Positions 1 to 9,269 of a stretch of DNA of 64,000 nt are shown piece by piece (within the stretch, counting starts at the first letter, position 1; every line of letters begins with the position of its first letter). Both the position numbers and the translations under genes were made by a program. Under the pieces are notes generated by a model, which searched no databases, was not told where the DNA came from, and saw only the letters and a list, made by a program, of their open reading frames with translations. Source of the DNA: CAVYOD01 sp963770045 (GTDB taxonomy: Bacteria > Acidobacteriota > Aminicenantia > Aminicenantales > CAVYOD01); NCBI GenBank assembly GCA_963770045.1, contig CAVYOD010000020.1, positions 1 through 64,000 on the forward strand, in the 5' to 3' direction.

Positions 1-80
1 GATAACGGTTGAGAACCTTTGGATCCTGAATTTCGCGCCGGCAAGTGCGTGCCGGTCGCAAACGAACGAAGGAGGTTCAA

Positions 81-365
81 ATGATCTGGAGAACCAGGAA
101 CTCAAACAACTGGATTTGGGGCCTGCTCGCAGGCGCCGCCATTGGGGCTGTCATGGGAGTGCTTTTCGCGCCCAAGAAAGGCAAGCATTTGAGGGCCGAC
201 ATCGCCAGAAAGACGGGCAAACTACTGGATGGTGCCGAAGAATGTATTGACCAGGCGGCCTCAAAGGCATCGGATGTCGCCGGCGATGTCAAGAAGCGCA
301 CAGAGCACATCCTCAAAGGGGCGCATAAAGCGGCCAGCGCGGTCATCGAAAAAGTTTCTGGCTGA
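81..365 (+). CDS. YtxH domain-containing small membrane protein
   Basis: A 94-residue protein. The ATG at 81 is chosen over an upstream in-frame start because a strong ribosome binding site (AAGGAGG) sits 6 bases before it. Residues about 8-30 form a glycine/alanine-rich membrane segment that ends in LFAPKKGKHLR, the typical YtxH signature. The rest is a charged amphipathic helix rich in Ala, Lys and Glu. YtxH proteins are linked to general stress in Firmicutes, but their biochemical role is not established. It stands alone, upstream of the tRNA gene. The family call is firm and the function is open. Confidence 0.8.
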   Translation: MIWRTRNSNNWIWGLLAGAAIGAVMGVLFAPKKGKHLRADIARKTGKLLDGAEECIDQAASKASDVAGDVKKRTEHILKGAHKAASAVIEKVSG

Positions 366-563
366 TGGGTCGAAGACAGAGTCGCAATAAAAGAAAGCAG
401 TTCCCTGCTTTGCTAATGAGGAATGCCCTCCGGGGCGGGAGGCTTGAGCTCAAGAGGCTTCCCGTGATATCTCTTCGAGCTTTTCCGGACTTTATTTTAT
501 TTGACTTTTGGGCTGCAGGAAATTTATACTTGATTTCCGATTTTCAGCCTTTTTAAGCCTGAT

Positions 564-635
564 GGCGAGGTAGCTCAGTCGGTAGAGGAGGGACTGAAAA
601 TCCCTGCGTCGGCGGTTCGATTCCGTCCCTCGCCA
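564..635 (+). tRNA. tRNA-Phe (anticodon GAA)
   Basis: A cloverleaf can be drawn. The acceptor stem GGCGAGG (564-570) pairs with CCTCGCC (628-634), with discriminator A635. The anticodon stem AGGGA/TCCCT (589-593/601-605) encloses loop CTGAAAA with anticodon GAA at 596-598. The T stem GGCGG/CCGTC (611-615/623-627) encloses TTCGATT. The CCA end is not encoded. The D arm is one base shorter than usual: GAG at 585-587 pairs with CTC at 574-576, but the fourth pair cannot form without using position 26. The total is 72 rather than 73 bases. Confidence 0.88.
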
Positions 636-689
636 TCCCCCAACCCTCTGAAAAATTCACTTTTTCCATTTAAGCACCATTAGCCTAGA

Positions 690-718
690 TTGACTGCGGT
701 TTTCTTTTGTGATATAAG
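690..718 (+). promoter_or_regulatory. sigma-70-like promoter
   Basis: TTGACT at 690-695 and TATAAG at 713-718 are separated by exactly 17 bases. They lie about 45 bases before the start at 765 of a small membrane-protein gene with a strong ribosome binding site (AAGGAGG, 754-760). Confidence 0.5.
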
Positions 719-764
719 ATGGCACGCTTCTGGGGAAAGTCACTGCTTTTTATAAGGAGGGAAA

Positions 765-1026
765 ATGCATAAGTTCATTCTTTATGTTGCAGCCGCTCTG
801 GCGGGCTTCCTCTCGTTTTGTCCTCGCGGAGGTAACAGGCCCTGCCCGGATCCACTCAAGGCTTTACTTGGGCTGGTTCTGGGAGCGCTTGCTGCCATCC
901 CCTATTTTTTCCTCTTTTGTGGGAAAACGAGCCCTCGAACCCTACGACCTCCTTGCTGTTGCCCTCATTGCCTTCCTCTTCTGTCATTTCATCTGGACTT
1001 TCTTTTTTGCAGAAAGAGCGAAATGA
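765..1026 (+). pseudogene. small membrane protein gene with disrupted frame
   Basis: A promoter, a strong AAGGAGG site and an ATG at 765 open a frame beginning MHKFILYVAAALAGFLSF, which looks like a signal or membrane segment. The hydrophobic stretch DPLKALLGLVLGALAAIPYF stays in that frame. A further membrane-like C-terminus, ALEPYDLLAVALIAFLF to FFFAERAK and a stop at 1026, is in the next frame. Dropping one T from the TTTT run near 922-925 joins the last two. A compensating pair of shifts may lie between 815 and 850. The probable product is a two- or three-helix membrane protein of about 85 residues with no recognised family. It may be a real pseudogene or a sequencing artefact. Confidence 0.4.
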
Positions 1027-1208
1027 TTGAGCGGACGCGACTAAGTAATTTAAGGAACGAAGACTAGGAAAAAAGGGCATCCGAACAATCCCGTAACTTA
1101 CTCTCCGCAATCTTCTTTTGAGATCTGAATCCGAAAAGAGATGAGACTCACCAGAGTCGAATCTGATTCAGATACGGATGTTGCACTATGCACCTCAGCG
1201 AGGGAAAA

Positions 1209-3915
1209 ATGGAAATCATCGGAAAAACCATCGGCCATATTCGCATCGCGGGAAGACTGGGCCAAGGAGGGATGGGAGAAGTCTACGTGGGTTTCGATGA
1301 TAAGCTGGAACGAAAGGTTGCTGTCAAAGCCATCGGAGCAAAATCTCAGTTGGACACCCAGGCAAAATCCCGATTTTTGCGAGAGGCTCGCGTGCTGTCG
1401 CAGCTGGAACATCCCCATATCTGCCAAATATATGACTACATTGAAGGAGATGCCAGCGACTATCTCGTCCTCGAGTTTATCGACGGGAGGAATCTGAAAC
1501 ATAGAATTGACCAAGGGATAGAGAAATCGCTGAAATTGAAGATTGCCGAGCAAATCGCCCAAGTGCTGGTCGTCGCCCATGAGAAAGGAATCGTTCATCG
1601 CGACCTTAAGCCATCAAATGTGATGCTGACCGATAAAAATGAGGTTAAGGTGTTAGATTTCGGACTGGCGCGATTTGTCAAAGCAAAAAGCGGATACAAA
1701 GAACCGGAAAAACGAGACGAAGCTGCGCCTCCTAAGGTTGACAGCGACGCGCCACGGAATCAACAGGATGTTACCTTGACTCTCCCTCAACAAAATAACA
1801 TACCCGAGGCAGACTCAGAACCGCTCCCGCTTGTGACCTTCAAGACTCAAGATGGAGCCATCATGGGCACGCCGCTCTATATGAGTCCTGAACAAGCCCG
1901 GGGCGAAGCCGCCACCGCCGCCAGCGACATGTACTCTTTTGGGCTTCTGTTGCAGCAGCTTTTCACGGGCCAATCACCCTATGACGAGACTGTTGACCAG
2001 ACCACCATCCTCGACTTGGCCATGAAAGCAAAGACGGTCCCCCTGACAGGAGTGAGTGCTGATCTGGCCACATTCATCAATCGGCTGAAATCGCCCGTCC
2101 CGGCCGCCCGACCATCTGCGACTGAGGCGTTAGAGAAAATACAGAGAATAAGGGAGAAACCGAAAAGGCGAGTCAGGAATCTTATTATAAGCACGATCGT
2201 TTCGGTATTCGTACTCTTTGCTTTCAAGTACACGTTAGACCTGCGCCAGGAGCGCAAACAGGCTCTTCAGGCTCGCGATGAAGCAACGAATGTGGCGAAT
2301 TTCCTGGTGAATCTTTTTGAGGTCTCTGATCCGGGTGAAGCCAGGGGCAACACCATCACGGCAAGGGAAATTCTGGATAAAGGCGCCAAAGAGATTGAAC
2401 GAGGGCTCGAGAAACATCCGCTCACCAAAGCCCGGCTCATGGACACCATTGGAATTGTCTATCGCAAGCTGGGGCTTTATCAAGAATCAGAACCGCTGGC
2501 GAGACTAGCGTTGGAGATACGAGAGAATATGCTTGGGAAGGAGGACCTTCAAGTCGCTCGAAGTCTCATGAATCTCGCTTTGCTTTTCGAACGGCAAGGC
2601 AAATATCCGGAAGCCGAAGAATACTCTCAACGCAGTCTAGCAATCCAGAAAAAAAGCCTGGAAGGAGATCATCCCGATATAGCCGCCAGCCTCCATTTGC
2701 TCGGACTCATCTACCATCGACAGGTCAAACTCAAAGAGGCTGAGTCGTTTTACCTGCGGGCGCTTGAAATTCGCGAAAAAGCTCTGGGCCCGAATCATCC
2801 GGATGTCGCCGAGAGTCTGAACGACCTCGGCGCTCTCTACTACCTCCAGAGTCAGTTTGATAAGGCAGAACAGTGCTACAAAAGGGCTCTGCATATTAGA
2901 GAGTCTGTTTTGGGAGCAGATCATCCTGATGTGGGCAGCACGCTGAACAGTCTGGCAGGTCTCTATCTGTGGCTTAGGCGGTATGATGAGGCAGAGCCCC
3001 TTTATCAGAGATCGCTGGCCATTCGCCTAAAAACCCTTGGTCCCGACCACCCTGAGGTGGCCAACAGTTACAACAACATTGCCATTCTTTACAACTATCG
3101 AAAAAATTATGCCGAAGCAGAAAAGTATTATCGGAAATCCTTGCAGATTCGGAAAAAAGCGCTCAGGCAAGACCATCCTGATATTGCCGGTGTGCTGGAA
3201 GACCTGGCCTATCTTTACCAGGAGACGGGTAGGATTAAAGAAGCGGAGACAATGTACACGCAGGCTCTTTCTATCTTGGAAAAAGCCTTTGGTGCTAACA
3301 ATCCAGAATTGACCAGTGCTCTTCACAACCTGGCCCTCATATACGTAGATCAGGGCCATTACGGCAAAGCGGAAGAATATCTTAAGCGAGCCTTGGACAT
3401 CATGAAAAAAGCTTTTGGCCCTGAGCATCTTCGGGTGACCGAAAGTTTGGGCCACCTTGGCTATCTCTATCTCAAAACCGGGCAGTACGGCGAATCGGAA
3501 AAGCTATATAAAAATGCGATCGCGATATTGGAAAAGGAGGCGGGGCCGGAGGATAGCGAAATAGCCGGGGATCTCAGTGGACTGGGCTGGATCTGCTTCA
3601 AAACAGGGAGGTACGACGAGGCAGAACAGCACTTGAAGCGGGGGTTTGCAATTTGTGCTAAAAATGAAAAAGAACCTGACCCGCAGGTAAGGGCGGACAT
3701 TCTCAGCAACTTAGGATGTCTTTACTATCGCGGACTGGGACGATATAAAGAAGCTGAATCGTATTTCAAAAACGCCCTGAAAATCATTGACCAGAATGTT
3801 GACACGCCCTTTCGCGACGCCAAACGAAACAATGAGAGAGTATGCCGATTTGCTCAGGAGGTTGGGCCGGGAGAAGGAAGCAGAAGATCTTGAAGCCCGG
3901 ATAAAACCCAAATAA
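1209..3915 (+). CDS. serine/threonine protein kinase with C-terminal TPR repeats
   Basis: A Hanks-type kinase (Pkn/PknB-like) with an N-terminal cytosolic catalytic domain. It has the glycine loop GRLGQGGMGEVY (about 15-26), VAVKAIG lysine (about 41), HRDLKPSN (about 130), DFG (about 150) and MSPEQARG. A Pro/Asp-rich insert of about 55 residues separates DFG from MSPE. A single membrane helix (about 322-344) follows, then about ten tandem 42-residue kinesin-light-chain-type TPRs. ATG 1209 is preferred over 1188 because GAGGG precedes it. The uninterrupted frame stops at 3893. One base fewer in the T run at 3810-3812 restores the usual TPR ending (YADLLRRLGREKEAEDLEAR) with a stop at 3913-3915. 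The substrate is unknown. Confidence 0.9.
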
Positions 3916-3948
3916 AGAAATACGCGGACATTTTCCCTCTTTTTCAGG

Positions 3949-4062
3949 ATCACGAACTACCGTAAGTTCCTCGATCTCTGGAGAGACGCCGACCCCGGCC
4001 TGCCCGAAGTCGAGGACGCCAGGCAGCGGCCGGCCGGGGCTGACTGGCACATGACTTGCTGA
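3949..4062 (+). pseudogene. remnant of a TPR/kinase-type C-terminal tail
   Basis: Read from 3949, this frame gives ITNYRKFLDLWRDADPGLPE followed by VEDARQRPAG and a stop at 4060-4062. From memory this matches a tail common after TPR arrays in related kinases (FLxLWKDADPGLPEVEDARKRLAGL). No start or upstream domain is attached. It lies just past the repaired end of the kinase, so it may be a fossil of a second kinase or of an older C-terminus. The remaining gap up to 4168 shows no gene. Confidence 0.4.
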
Positions 4063-4168
4063 TTGGCTGGGCGGTGCCTTTACAACCAGCGCCCAATGAG
4101 TACTATCAGGGTTGGCAGCAGGAACTTAAGCCAAAGGCGTTACTAATGTCCTGATCCCATTCAGTTTT

Positions 4169-4197
4169 TTGACTTTGGCTTCTAGCTGTAGTATATG
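4169..4197 (+). promoter_or_regulatory. sigma-70-like promoter
   Basis: TTGACT (4169-4174) and TATATG (4192-4197) are spaced 17 bases apart, about 85 bases before the ATG at 4281. The arrangement is very close to the promoter at 690-718. Confidence 0.4.
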
Positions 4198-4280
4198 AAT
4201 CTCCTGGGGATAGATTAAGAATCAGCAATATGATGGCAGAAAATTTTTAATTTTAAAATTTTTCTCAAAAGGAGGGAAAA

Positions 4281-4532
4281 ATGGCAGGCTGGATATTGTT
4301 TATTACCGTCCTGGCCATCCTATCCTATCTGACCGACATCGGAGTCATCACGTTCTTGCAGAATCTCAGGGCTCCCTTTTTGAATGCATCTCTTCTGAGC
4401 ATTCTGATCCTCCTCAGCGCCGCAGGGCTGCTGGTCAGAATGTTATGGATGAAGAAAAAGGCAGGGAAAGAACGCCTCCGGGAACGAATCCAAATGTTGG
4501 AGTCTGAGCTCCGGGCTGTCAAAGGAAAATAG
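4281..4532 (+). CDS. two-helix membrane protein with coiled-coil tail, unknown function
   Basis: An 83-residue protein with a strong site (AAAAGGAGGG) just upstream of the ATG. Two hydrophobic helices (about 3-26 and 36-54) are followed by a basic stretch (MKKKAGKERLRER) and a short heptad-like helix ending in LESELRAVKGK. The shape recalls LapA-type or PspB-like small inner-membrane proteins, but no family motif is recognised. It has no operon partners, since the neighbours on both sides have their own ribosome binding sites. Confidence 0.65.
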   Translation: MAGWILFITVLAILSYLTDIGVITFLQNLRAPFLNASLLSILILLSAAGLLVRMLWMKKKAGKERLRERIQMLESELRAVKGK

Positions 4533-4559
4533 GGCCGTTCTTCTCCAATCATCCGGAGT

Positions 4560-4576
4560 TGCCTGCCCAGCAGGCA
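4560..4576 (+). terminator. possible hairpin after the small membrane gene
   Basis: TGCCTGC and GCAGGCA form a perfect 7-bp stem with a 3-base loop, 28 bases after the stop at 4532. A U-rich tail is nearly absent (only GATTTT some 10 bases on), so this is at best a weak terminator. Confidence 0.25.
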
Positions 4577-4719
4577 GAGTCTCTCGATTTTGCCCCCGGG
4601 AGATCCCTTGACTCAAATAAACCTGTGGCGGTGACCGACCAAGGAGGGCAACGGCTCACGGAATCGGACCGGGATTTGATCATCATCTAGAAGAAACCGA
4701 GGTTTGGAAGGAGGTTGTC

Positions 4720-5091
4720 ATGAAATTCCGTTTCGGCCATAACAACTTCAATGTCCTGGATCTTAATAAAAGCCTCGCCTTTTACCAGAAGGCGCTCGGA
4801 CTTCAGGAAACGCGGCGGATCAAGGCCGACGATGAAAGTTTCATCCTTGTTTTTCTCGGCGACGGTGAAACGGCCCACCGGCTCGAGCTGACCTGGCTCA
4901 GGGACCGGAAGGAACCCTACAATCTAGGGGACAACGAATTCCATCTGGCCTTCACCGCGGAAGATTACGAGGCCGCCCATCGAATGCACCAGGAGATGGG
5001 TTGCATTTGCTACGAGAATCCGAAGATGGGCATCTATTTCATCGAGGACCCGGACGGCTACTGGCTCGAAATCGTCCCGGAACGGCGATAA
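4720..5091 (+). CDS. VOC/glyoxalase-family protein (GloA-like)
   Basis: A 123-residue single-domain vicinal-oxygen-chelate protein preceded by GGAAGGAGG. It has two beta-alpha-beta modules: FGHNNFNVLDLNKSLAFYQK at the start, and the closing module ending FIEDPDGYWLEIVPERR. Likely metal ligands are His7, the Glu in RLELTW (about residue 53), the His in EFHLAF (about 75) and the Glu in YWLEI, matching the HEHE set of lactoylglutathione lyase. It would isomerise methylglyoxal-glutathione hemithioacetal if this lineage has glutathione. Otherwise it may use another thiol or a different substrate. The family is firm and the substrate is inferred. Confidence 0.82.
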   Translation: MKFRFGHNNFNVLDLNKSLAFYQKALGLQETRRIKADDESFILVFLGDGETAHRLELTWLRDRKEPYNLGDNEFHLAFTAEDYEAAHRMHQEMGCICYENPKMGIYFIEDPDGYWLEIVPERR

Positions 5092-5172
5092 GCCTCCCGG
5101 ACCTAAAAACAGGAATCCGAGGTCTGAGTCCGCCTCCGCTCTCGGTCGAGGGGATGTCTCTGGCTTTCTGGT

Positions 5173-6475
5173 TTAGAATTTATAGCTGATCGAGATGGTG
5201 GGAACGATCATCTTCATTCCATAAGTCCCGGGCATCGCGGACGCCCAGGCGGGATCGTTCAGGACCTTAAATAAAGCAACGTCCCGCTTTCTTCCGAGAA
5301 GATACTCGAGCCCGAACTCGAGCTCCAAGGTATCAAGCGAATAGCCGACCCCTGCCGTCAAAACGTTGAAATTGTAGTTGGGGAGCAGGATATTCATCGT
5401 CCGGTCCGGAGCGGGAGAAGGGTCATAATAGTATCCGGCTCGAACGGCCAAGGCCGGGCGCAACCTGTATTCGGCACCGAGCCTGAACTGGGTGGCATCG
5501 CTCCAAGACAACTTTCTTGTGCCGTAGGCGCTCCGCCCGATCAGAGCCTGCCAGGCCGGGTCGGCAAAGTCCGCCTCCAAAACGTTGATCTTCGACCATT
5601 GGGTGAACTGGATGTCGGCCGTGACGATCAATCTTTCGATCGGCCTGATGGCTGTCCCGAAAGACAGCCACAGCGGCCAGGTGATCCTCCGTTTGAGACC
5701 GGAAGAGCCGGGGAGACCAACAAAGGACAAATAGGGAATGTTGGCATCGCCGTTGAGCCTAACCGAACTGGCCGTCCGGAAGGTCGCTCCCAGGCTGACT
5801 TTAGGGCTGGCTTTGACCAGCACGCCGATCGTTGCTCCATAGCCCCAGCCGGATAGACTCTCTTCGTATTGCCCCAGGTCAAGACTATAAGGCGGGGACG
5901 CGATCGGGATCGTTCCGGCGGGATTCTTGAGATGGAACCCGGCATAATTGAGGTTGAGCGTGGCCCCGACAGAGAACAGATCGTTGATCCGATAGGCCAG
6001 GGCGGGTGAAATGGTGATGGCTCCGATCTTGCTGCTCCAATCATAAGCCTTATTGTTTGAAATGGAGAGAAGATATTTTCCATTCCAGGCCGCGCCCGAA
6101 CCTGAGGGCGTGTAGATCCCAACCCCGGCGACCAGTCTTTCGTTAATGGGATGATAATAGGCAGCCAAGCCACCCAGATAGTTCTTGGTTATGGTCTTGG
6201 CGTTGACAAGGTTCGGGTCCGCCAACTGGGGAACCGTCAACCTGTAGGTCCCATGAGGAATGATATCGGTGCCAAAAAAACCGAAGTATCTCGTCTTGAA
6301 TTGAGCGATCCCGGCGGGGTTCCAGAAGATCGCGCTGTAGTCATCGGCCAGGCCGACGAAGGCTCCTCCCATGGAGAGCGCCCTTGAACCGAGGCTGTTG
6401 AGGTTGAAACCGTTGGCCAAAGCCAGGGAGCATAAAGAAACCCAAAGAACAACATTGGGAAAGCGCTCTCTTCAT
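5173..6475 (-). CDS. OmpP1/FadL-family outer-membrane transport protein (signal peptide frame-shifted)
   Basis: A beta-barrel of the FadL/TodX family, which takes long-chain fatty acids or hydrophobic compounds across the outer membrane. The continuous frame (5173-6420) starts NGFNLNSLGSRALSMGGAF and carries the conserved FWNPAGIAQ, then beta strands and an aromatic C-terminus ISISYKF. A perfect GGAGG site and ATG lie at 6475, but in another frame. Removing one base from the GGGAAA run at 6457-6462 fuses MKRALPNVVL to VSLCSLALA and the mature start, giving a normal signal peptide cleaved after ALA. So the real start is probably 6475, with a 1-base insertion in the sequence or the genome. Confidence 0.85.
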
Positions 6476-6506
6476 TCTGACCTCCAGATATCCCGGCTGT
6501 TTCAAA

Positions 6507-9086
6507 TTACTTTTTGGCGAATACGAACTCCCCTTCCCGTCCGGCATCGATCTTGACGGTGTCGCCCTCTTTGTATTCGCCGGCCAAAATCTTCATGGCC
6601 AGGGGGTTTTGGATCTCGCGCTGGATCGTGCGTTTCAGCGGCCGGGCCCCATAGACGGGATCGTAGCCCTTCTCCGCCAAAAGTTCTATGGCCGGACGGC
6701 TGACCTCAATCCCGATTTTCCTCTCGGCCAGCCTCTTCTTGAGCTCTTCGAGCTGAAGGTCCACAATCTGCAGGATGACATCCTTGGAGAGGGCTTTGAA
6801 GATGATGACCTCATCGACCCGGTTTAAGAATTCCGGTCGGAAATGGACCTCCAGGATCTTTTTCACTTCTTTCTCCATCTTCTCGTAGTCCTGGCCCAGA
6901 TTCTTGATCTCCTGGCTTCCCAGGTTGGAGGTCATGATGATGAGCGTGTTCCGGAAATCGATCGTCCTCCCCTTCCCGTCCGTGAGACGGCCGTCATCCA
7001 GGATCTGAAGAAGGACGTTGAAGACGTCGGGATGGGCCTTCTCGATCTCGTCCAGCAGGATGATCGAGTAGGGCCGCCGCTTGACCGCCTCGGTCAGCTG
7101 CCCGCCTTCCTCGTATCCCACATAGCCGGGAGGGGCGCCGATCAAACGCGACACTGTGTGTTTTTCCATGTATTCGGACATGTCCAGTCGGACCATGGCT
7201 TTTTCGTCGTCGAACAGGAACTCGGCCAGCGCCCGGGCGAGCTCGGTCTTGCCCACTCCTGTCGGCCCGAGAAAGATGAAAGAGCCGATGGGCCGTTTGG
7301 CATCCTGGATCCCGGCCCTGGCCCTCCGGATGGTGTCCGAGACGGCGCGGAGAGCCTGGTCCTGGCCGACCACTCTCCGGGCGAGGAGCGACTCCATCTT
7401 GATGAGCTTTTCCATTTCGCCCTCGAGCATCCTGGAGACGGGGATGCCGGTCCAGCGTGAGACCACTTCGGCCACGTCCTCCTCGTCCACTTCCTCTTTG
7501 AGCATCTTCCCCTTCTTCTGGACCTGGGCGAGCTGGGCGGAGAGTTTGGCCATTTGCTTTCCCAGCTCGATCAGCTTGCCGTAGCGGATCTCGGCCACCT
7601 TTTCCAGTTCTCCTCGCCTCTCGGCGTTTTGCTCCTCGATCTTGAGAGCGTCGGTCTGCTCCTTGAGCTTGCTCATCTGGTCGATCAGTTCTTTCTCTTT
7701 TTTCCAATGCACCTTCAGGGCATCGCTTTTTTCCTTGAGCTCCGTGAGGTCCTGGTTCAATTTATCCAGTCGTTCCCTGGCGCTCTTGTCTTTCTCTTTC
7801 TTCAGGGCCTGCTTCTCGATTTCGAGCTGGATGATTTTTCGCTCCAGCTCGTCGATCTCCTCGGGCAGGCTGTCGAGGGCGATCCGGGTGCGCGAAGCGG
7901 CCTCGTCGATGAGGTCGATGGCTTTGTCCGGAAGATAGCGGCCGGCGATATAGCGATTCGAGAGCGTGGCGGCGGCGACGAGCGCCGAATCGGTGATCTT
8001 GACGCCGTGGTGGAGCTCATACTTCTCCTTGAGGCCGCGCAGGATGGAGATCGTGTCCTCGACCGAGGGCTCTCCGACATAGACCTGCTGGAAGCGCCTC
8101 TCCAGGGCGGCGTCCTTCTCGATGTATTTCTTGTATTCATTCAGGGTCGTCGCCCCGACGCAGCGCAATTCACCCCGGGCCAGCGCCGGTTTGAGCATGT
8201 TCGAAGCGTCGACGGCGCCTTCGGCGGCGCCTGCGCCGATGATCGTGTGGAGCTCATCGATGAACAGGATGAACTCGCCACTCGCCTCCTTGATCTCTTT
8301 GAGGATGGCTTTGAGGCGGTCCTCGAATTCACCGCGGTATTTCGTCCCGGCGACCAGCGCTCCGATGTCGAGGGCGAGGAGTCTTTTGTTCTTCAAGGAT
8401 TGGGGGATATCGCCGTTGGCGATCCGTTGGGCCAGCCCCTCAACGATAGCCGTCTTACCCACGCCGGCTTCGCCGATCAAAACCGGGTTGTTTTTGGTCC
8501 GCCGGGACAGGACCTGGATGACCCGCCGGATCTCGTCTTCGCGTCCGATGACCGGATCGAGCTTCCCCTCGCGGGCGAGCGCCGTGAGGTCCCGGGCGTA
8601 TTTTTGAAGGACCTGGAATTTCCCCTCCGGCTGAGGATCGGTGACCCTCTGGGTTCCGCGGACATCCATCAGAGCTCTGAGCACGAGCTCTTCGCTGAGA
8701 CCGTGTTTCTTGAGAAGCTTGGAGACTTCTCCCGAGCCCTCTTTGAGAAGGGCCAGGAAGAGATGCTCGGTCGAGATGTACTCGTCTTTGAGTTTGTCCG
8801 CCTCCTTTTGGGCATTGTTCATGACCTGACGGAGCGCCGACGAGATAAAGACTTCGCCTCCGCTGACCTCGGGAATGCGCGCGAACGCCTCTTCGAGATC
8901 GGATCGGAGGGCCGGAAGACTCACCTCGAGCTTTCCGAGCACAGCCAGCACGATATTTTCTTCCTGGTTGAGAAAACTCCAGAGAAGATGCTCCGGTCTC
9001 ACCTCTTGATGGCCCATTTCCTCCGCCGTTGTCTGTGCCATCTGAATAGCCTCTTGAGACATGACGGTCAGTTTGTCCCATCTCAT
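6507..9086 (-). CDS. clpB: ATP-dependent chaperone ClpB
   Basis: An 859-residue Hsp100 disaggregase, the usual ClpB length. It has an N-domain with two Clp_N repeats (about 1-145), AAA1 with Walker A GEAGVGKT and Walker B FIDELHTI, a long coiled-coil middle domain (about 410-525, rich in Lys/Glu), and AAA2 with Walker A GPTGVGKTELARA, LLDEIEKAHPDV and the closing ARPLKRTIQREI. The absence of an IGF/IGL loop distinguishes it from ClpA/ClpX, so it works with DnaK rather than ClpP. It refolds aggregated protein in the cytosol after heat stress. A sigma-70-like promoter and an inverted repeat lie in its leader. No frame damage is seen. Confidence 0.97.
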   Translation of the reverse strand: MRWDKLTVMSQEAIQMAQTTAEEMGHQEVRPEHLLWSFLNQEENIVLAVLGKLEVSLPALRSDLEEAFARIPEVSGGEVFISSALRQVMNNAQKEADKLKDEYISTEHLFLALLKEGSGEVSKLLKKHGLSEELVLRALMDVRGTQRVTDPQPEGKFQVLQKYARDLTALAREGKLDPVIGREDEIRRVIQVLSRRTKNNPVLIGEAGVGKTAIVEGLAQRIANGDIPQSLKNKRLLALDIGALVAGTKYRGEFEDRLKAILKEIKEASGEFILFIDELHTIIGAGAAEGAVDASNMLKPALARGELRCVGATTLNEYKKYIEKDAALERRFQQVYVGEPSVEDTISILRGLKEKYELHHGVKITDSALVAAATLSNRYIAGRYLPDKAIDLIDEAASRTRIALDSLPEEIDELERKIIQLEIEKQALKKEKDKSARERLDKLNQDLTELKEKSDALKVHWKKEKELIDQMSKLKEQTDALKIEEQNAERRGELEKVAEIRYGKLIELGKQMAKLSAQLAQVQKKGKMLKEEVDEEDVAEVVSRWTGIPVSRMLEGEMEKLIKMESLLARRVVGQDQALRAVSDTIRRARAGIQDAKRPIGSFIFLGPTGVGKTELARALAEFLFDDEKAMVRLDMSEYMEKHTVSRLIGAPPGYVGYEEGGQLTEAVKRRPYSIILLDEIEKAHPDVFNVLLQILDDGRLTDGKGRTIDFRNTLIIMTSNLGSQEIKNLGQDYEKMEKEVKKILEVHFRPEFLNRVDEVIIFKALSKDVILQIVDLQLEELKKRLAERKIGIEVSRPAIELLAEKGYDPVYGARPLKRTIQREIQNPLAMKILAGEYKEGDTVKIDAGREGEFVFAKK

Positions 9087-9108
9087 CCGTCTTCTCCTTC
9101 TCTTCGAT

Positions 9109-9126
9109 GTCCTCGGAATCGAGGAC
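9109..9126 (-). promoter_or_regulatory. inverted repeat in the clpB leader
   Basis: GTCCTCG-GAAT-CGAGGAC is a perfect 7-4-7 inverted repeat lying between the clpB promoter and the start codon, within the predicted 5' untranslated RNA. It is not the CIRCE sequence. It could be an operator or an RNA hairpin. Confidence 0.4.
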
Positions 9127-9139
9127 CCTTTCCTTTTTT

Positions 9140-9168
9140 ATTAGAATATGCTGCCCCGAAGATGTCAA
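9140..9168 (-). promoter_or_regulatory. clpB promoter
   Basis: On the minus strand, TTGACA (9168-9163) and TCTAAT (9145-9140) are separated by 17 bases, close to the sigma-70 consensus. The predicted start is about 45 bases upstream of the clpB ATG. Confidence 0.6.
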
Positions 9169-9210
9169 GCAACAGTTGTGAGCCGCTCACTCATTTTGGA
9201 TATTTTTTTC

Positions 9211-9245
9211 TTGACAATTGAGAATAGGAATTGATATCTATTCTC
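9211..9245 (+). promoter_or_regulatory. promoter with overlapping operator-like palindrome
   Basis: TTGACA at 9211-9216 and TATCTA at 9235-9240 (18-base spacer) precede the ATG at 9270. A perfect inverted repeat GAGAATAG-N10-CTATTCTC (9220-9227 and 9238-9245) covers the spacer and the -10 box, the usual place for a repressor site. It points away from clpB. Confidence 0.5.
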
Positions 9246-9269
9246 TTTCTATTTTCCTGGGAGCGTCAG

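Noticed and set aside
365..556. 63-codon frame between YtxH and tRNA-Phe
   Set aside because: No ribosome binding site and no resemblance to a protein; starts inside the YtxH stop.
7554..9221. 555-codon open frame on the plus strand opposite clpB
   Set aside because: It mirrors the clpB codon pattern (third-position GC bias), is low-complexity in Leu/Glu/Arg, has no ribosome binding site and no family motif.
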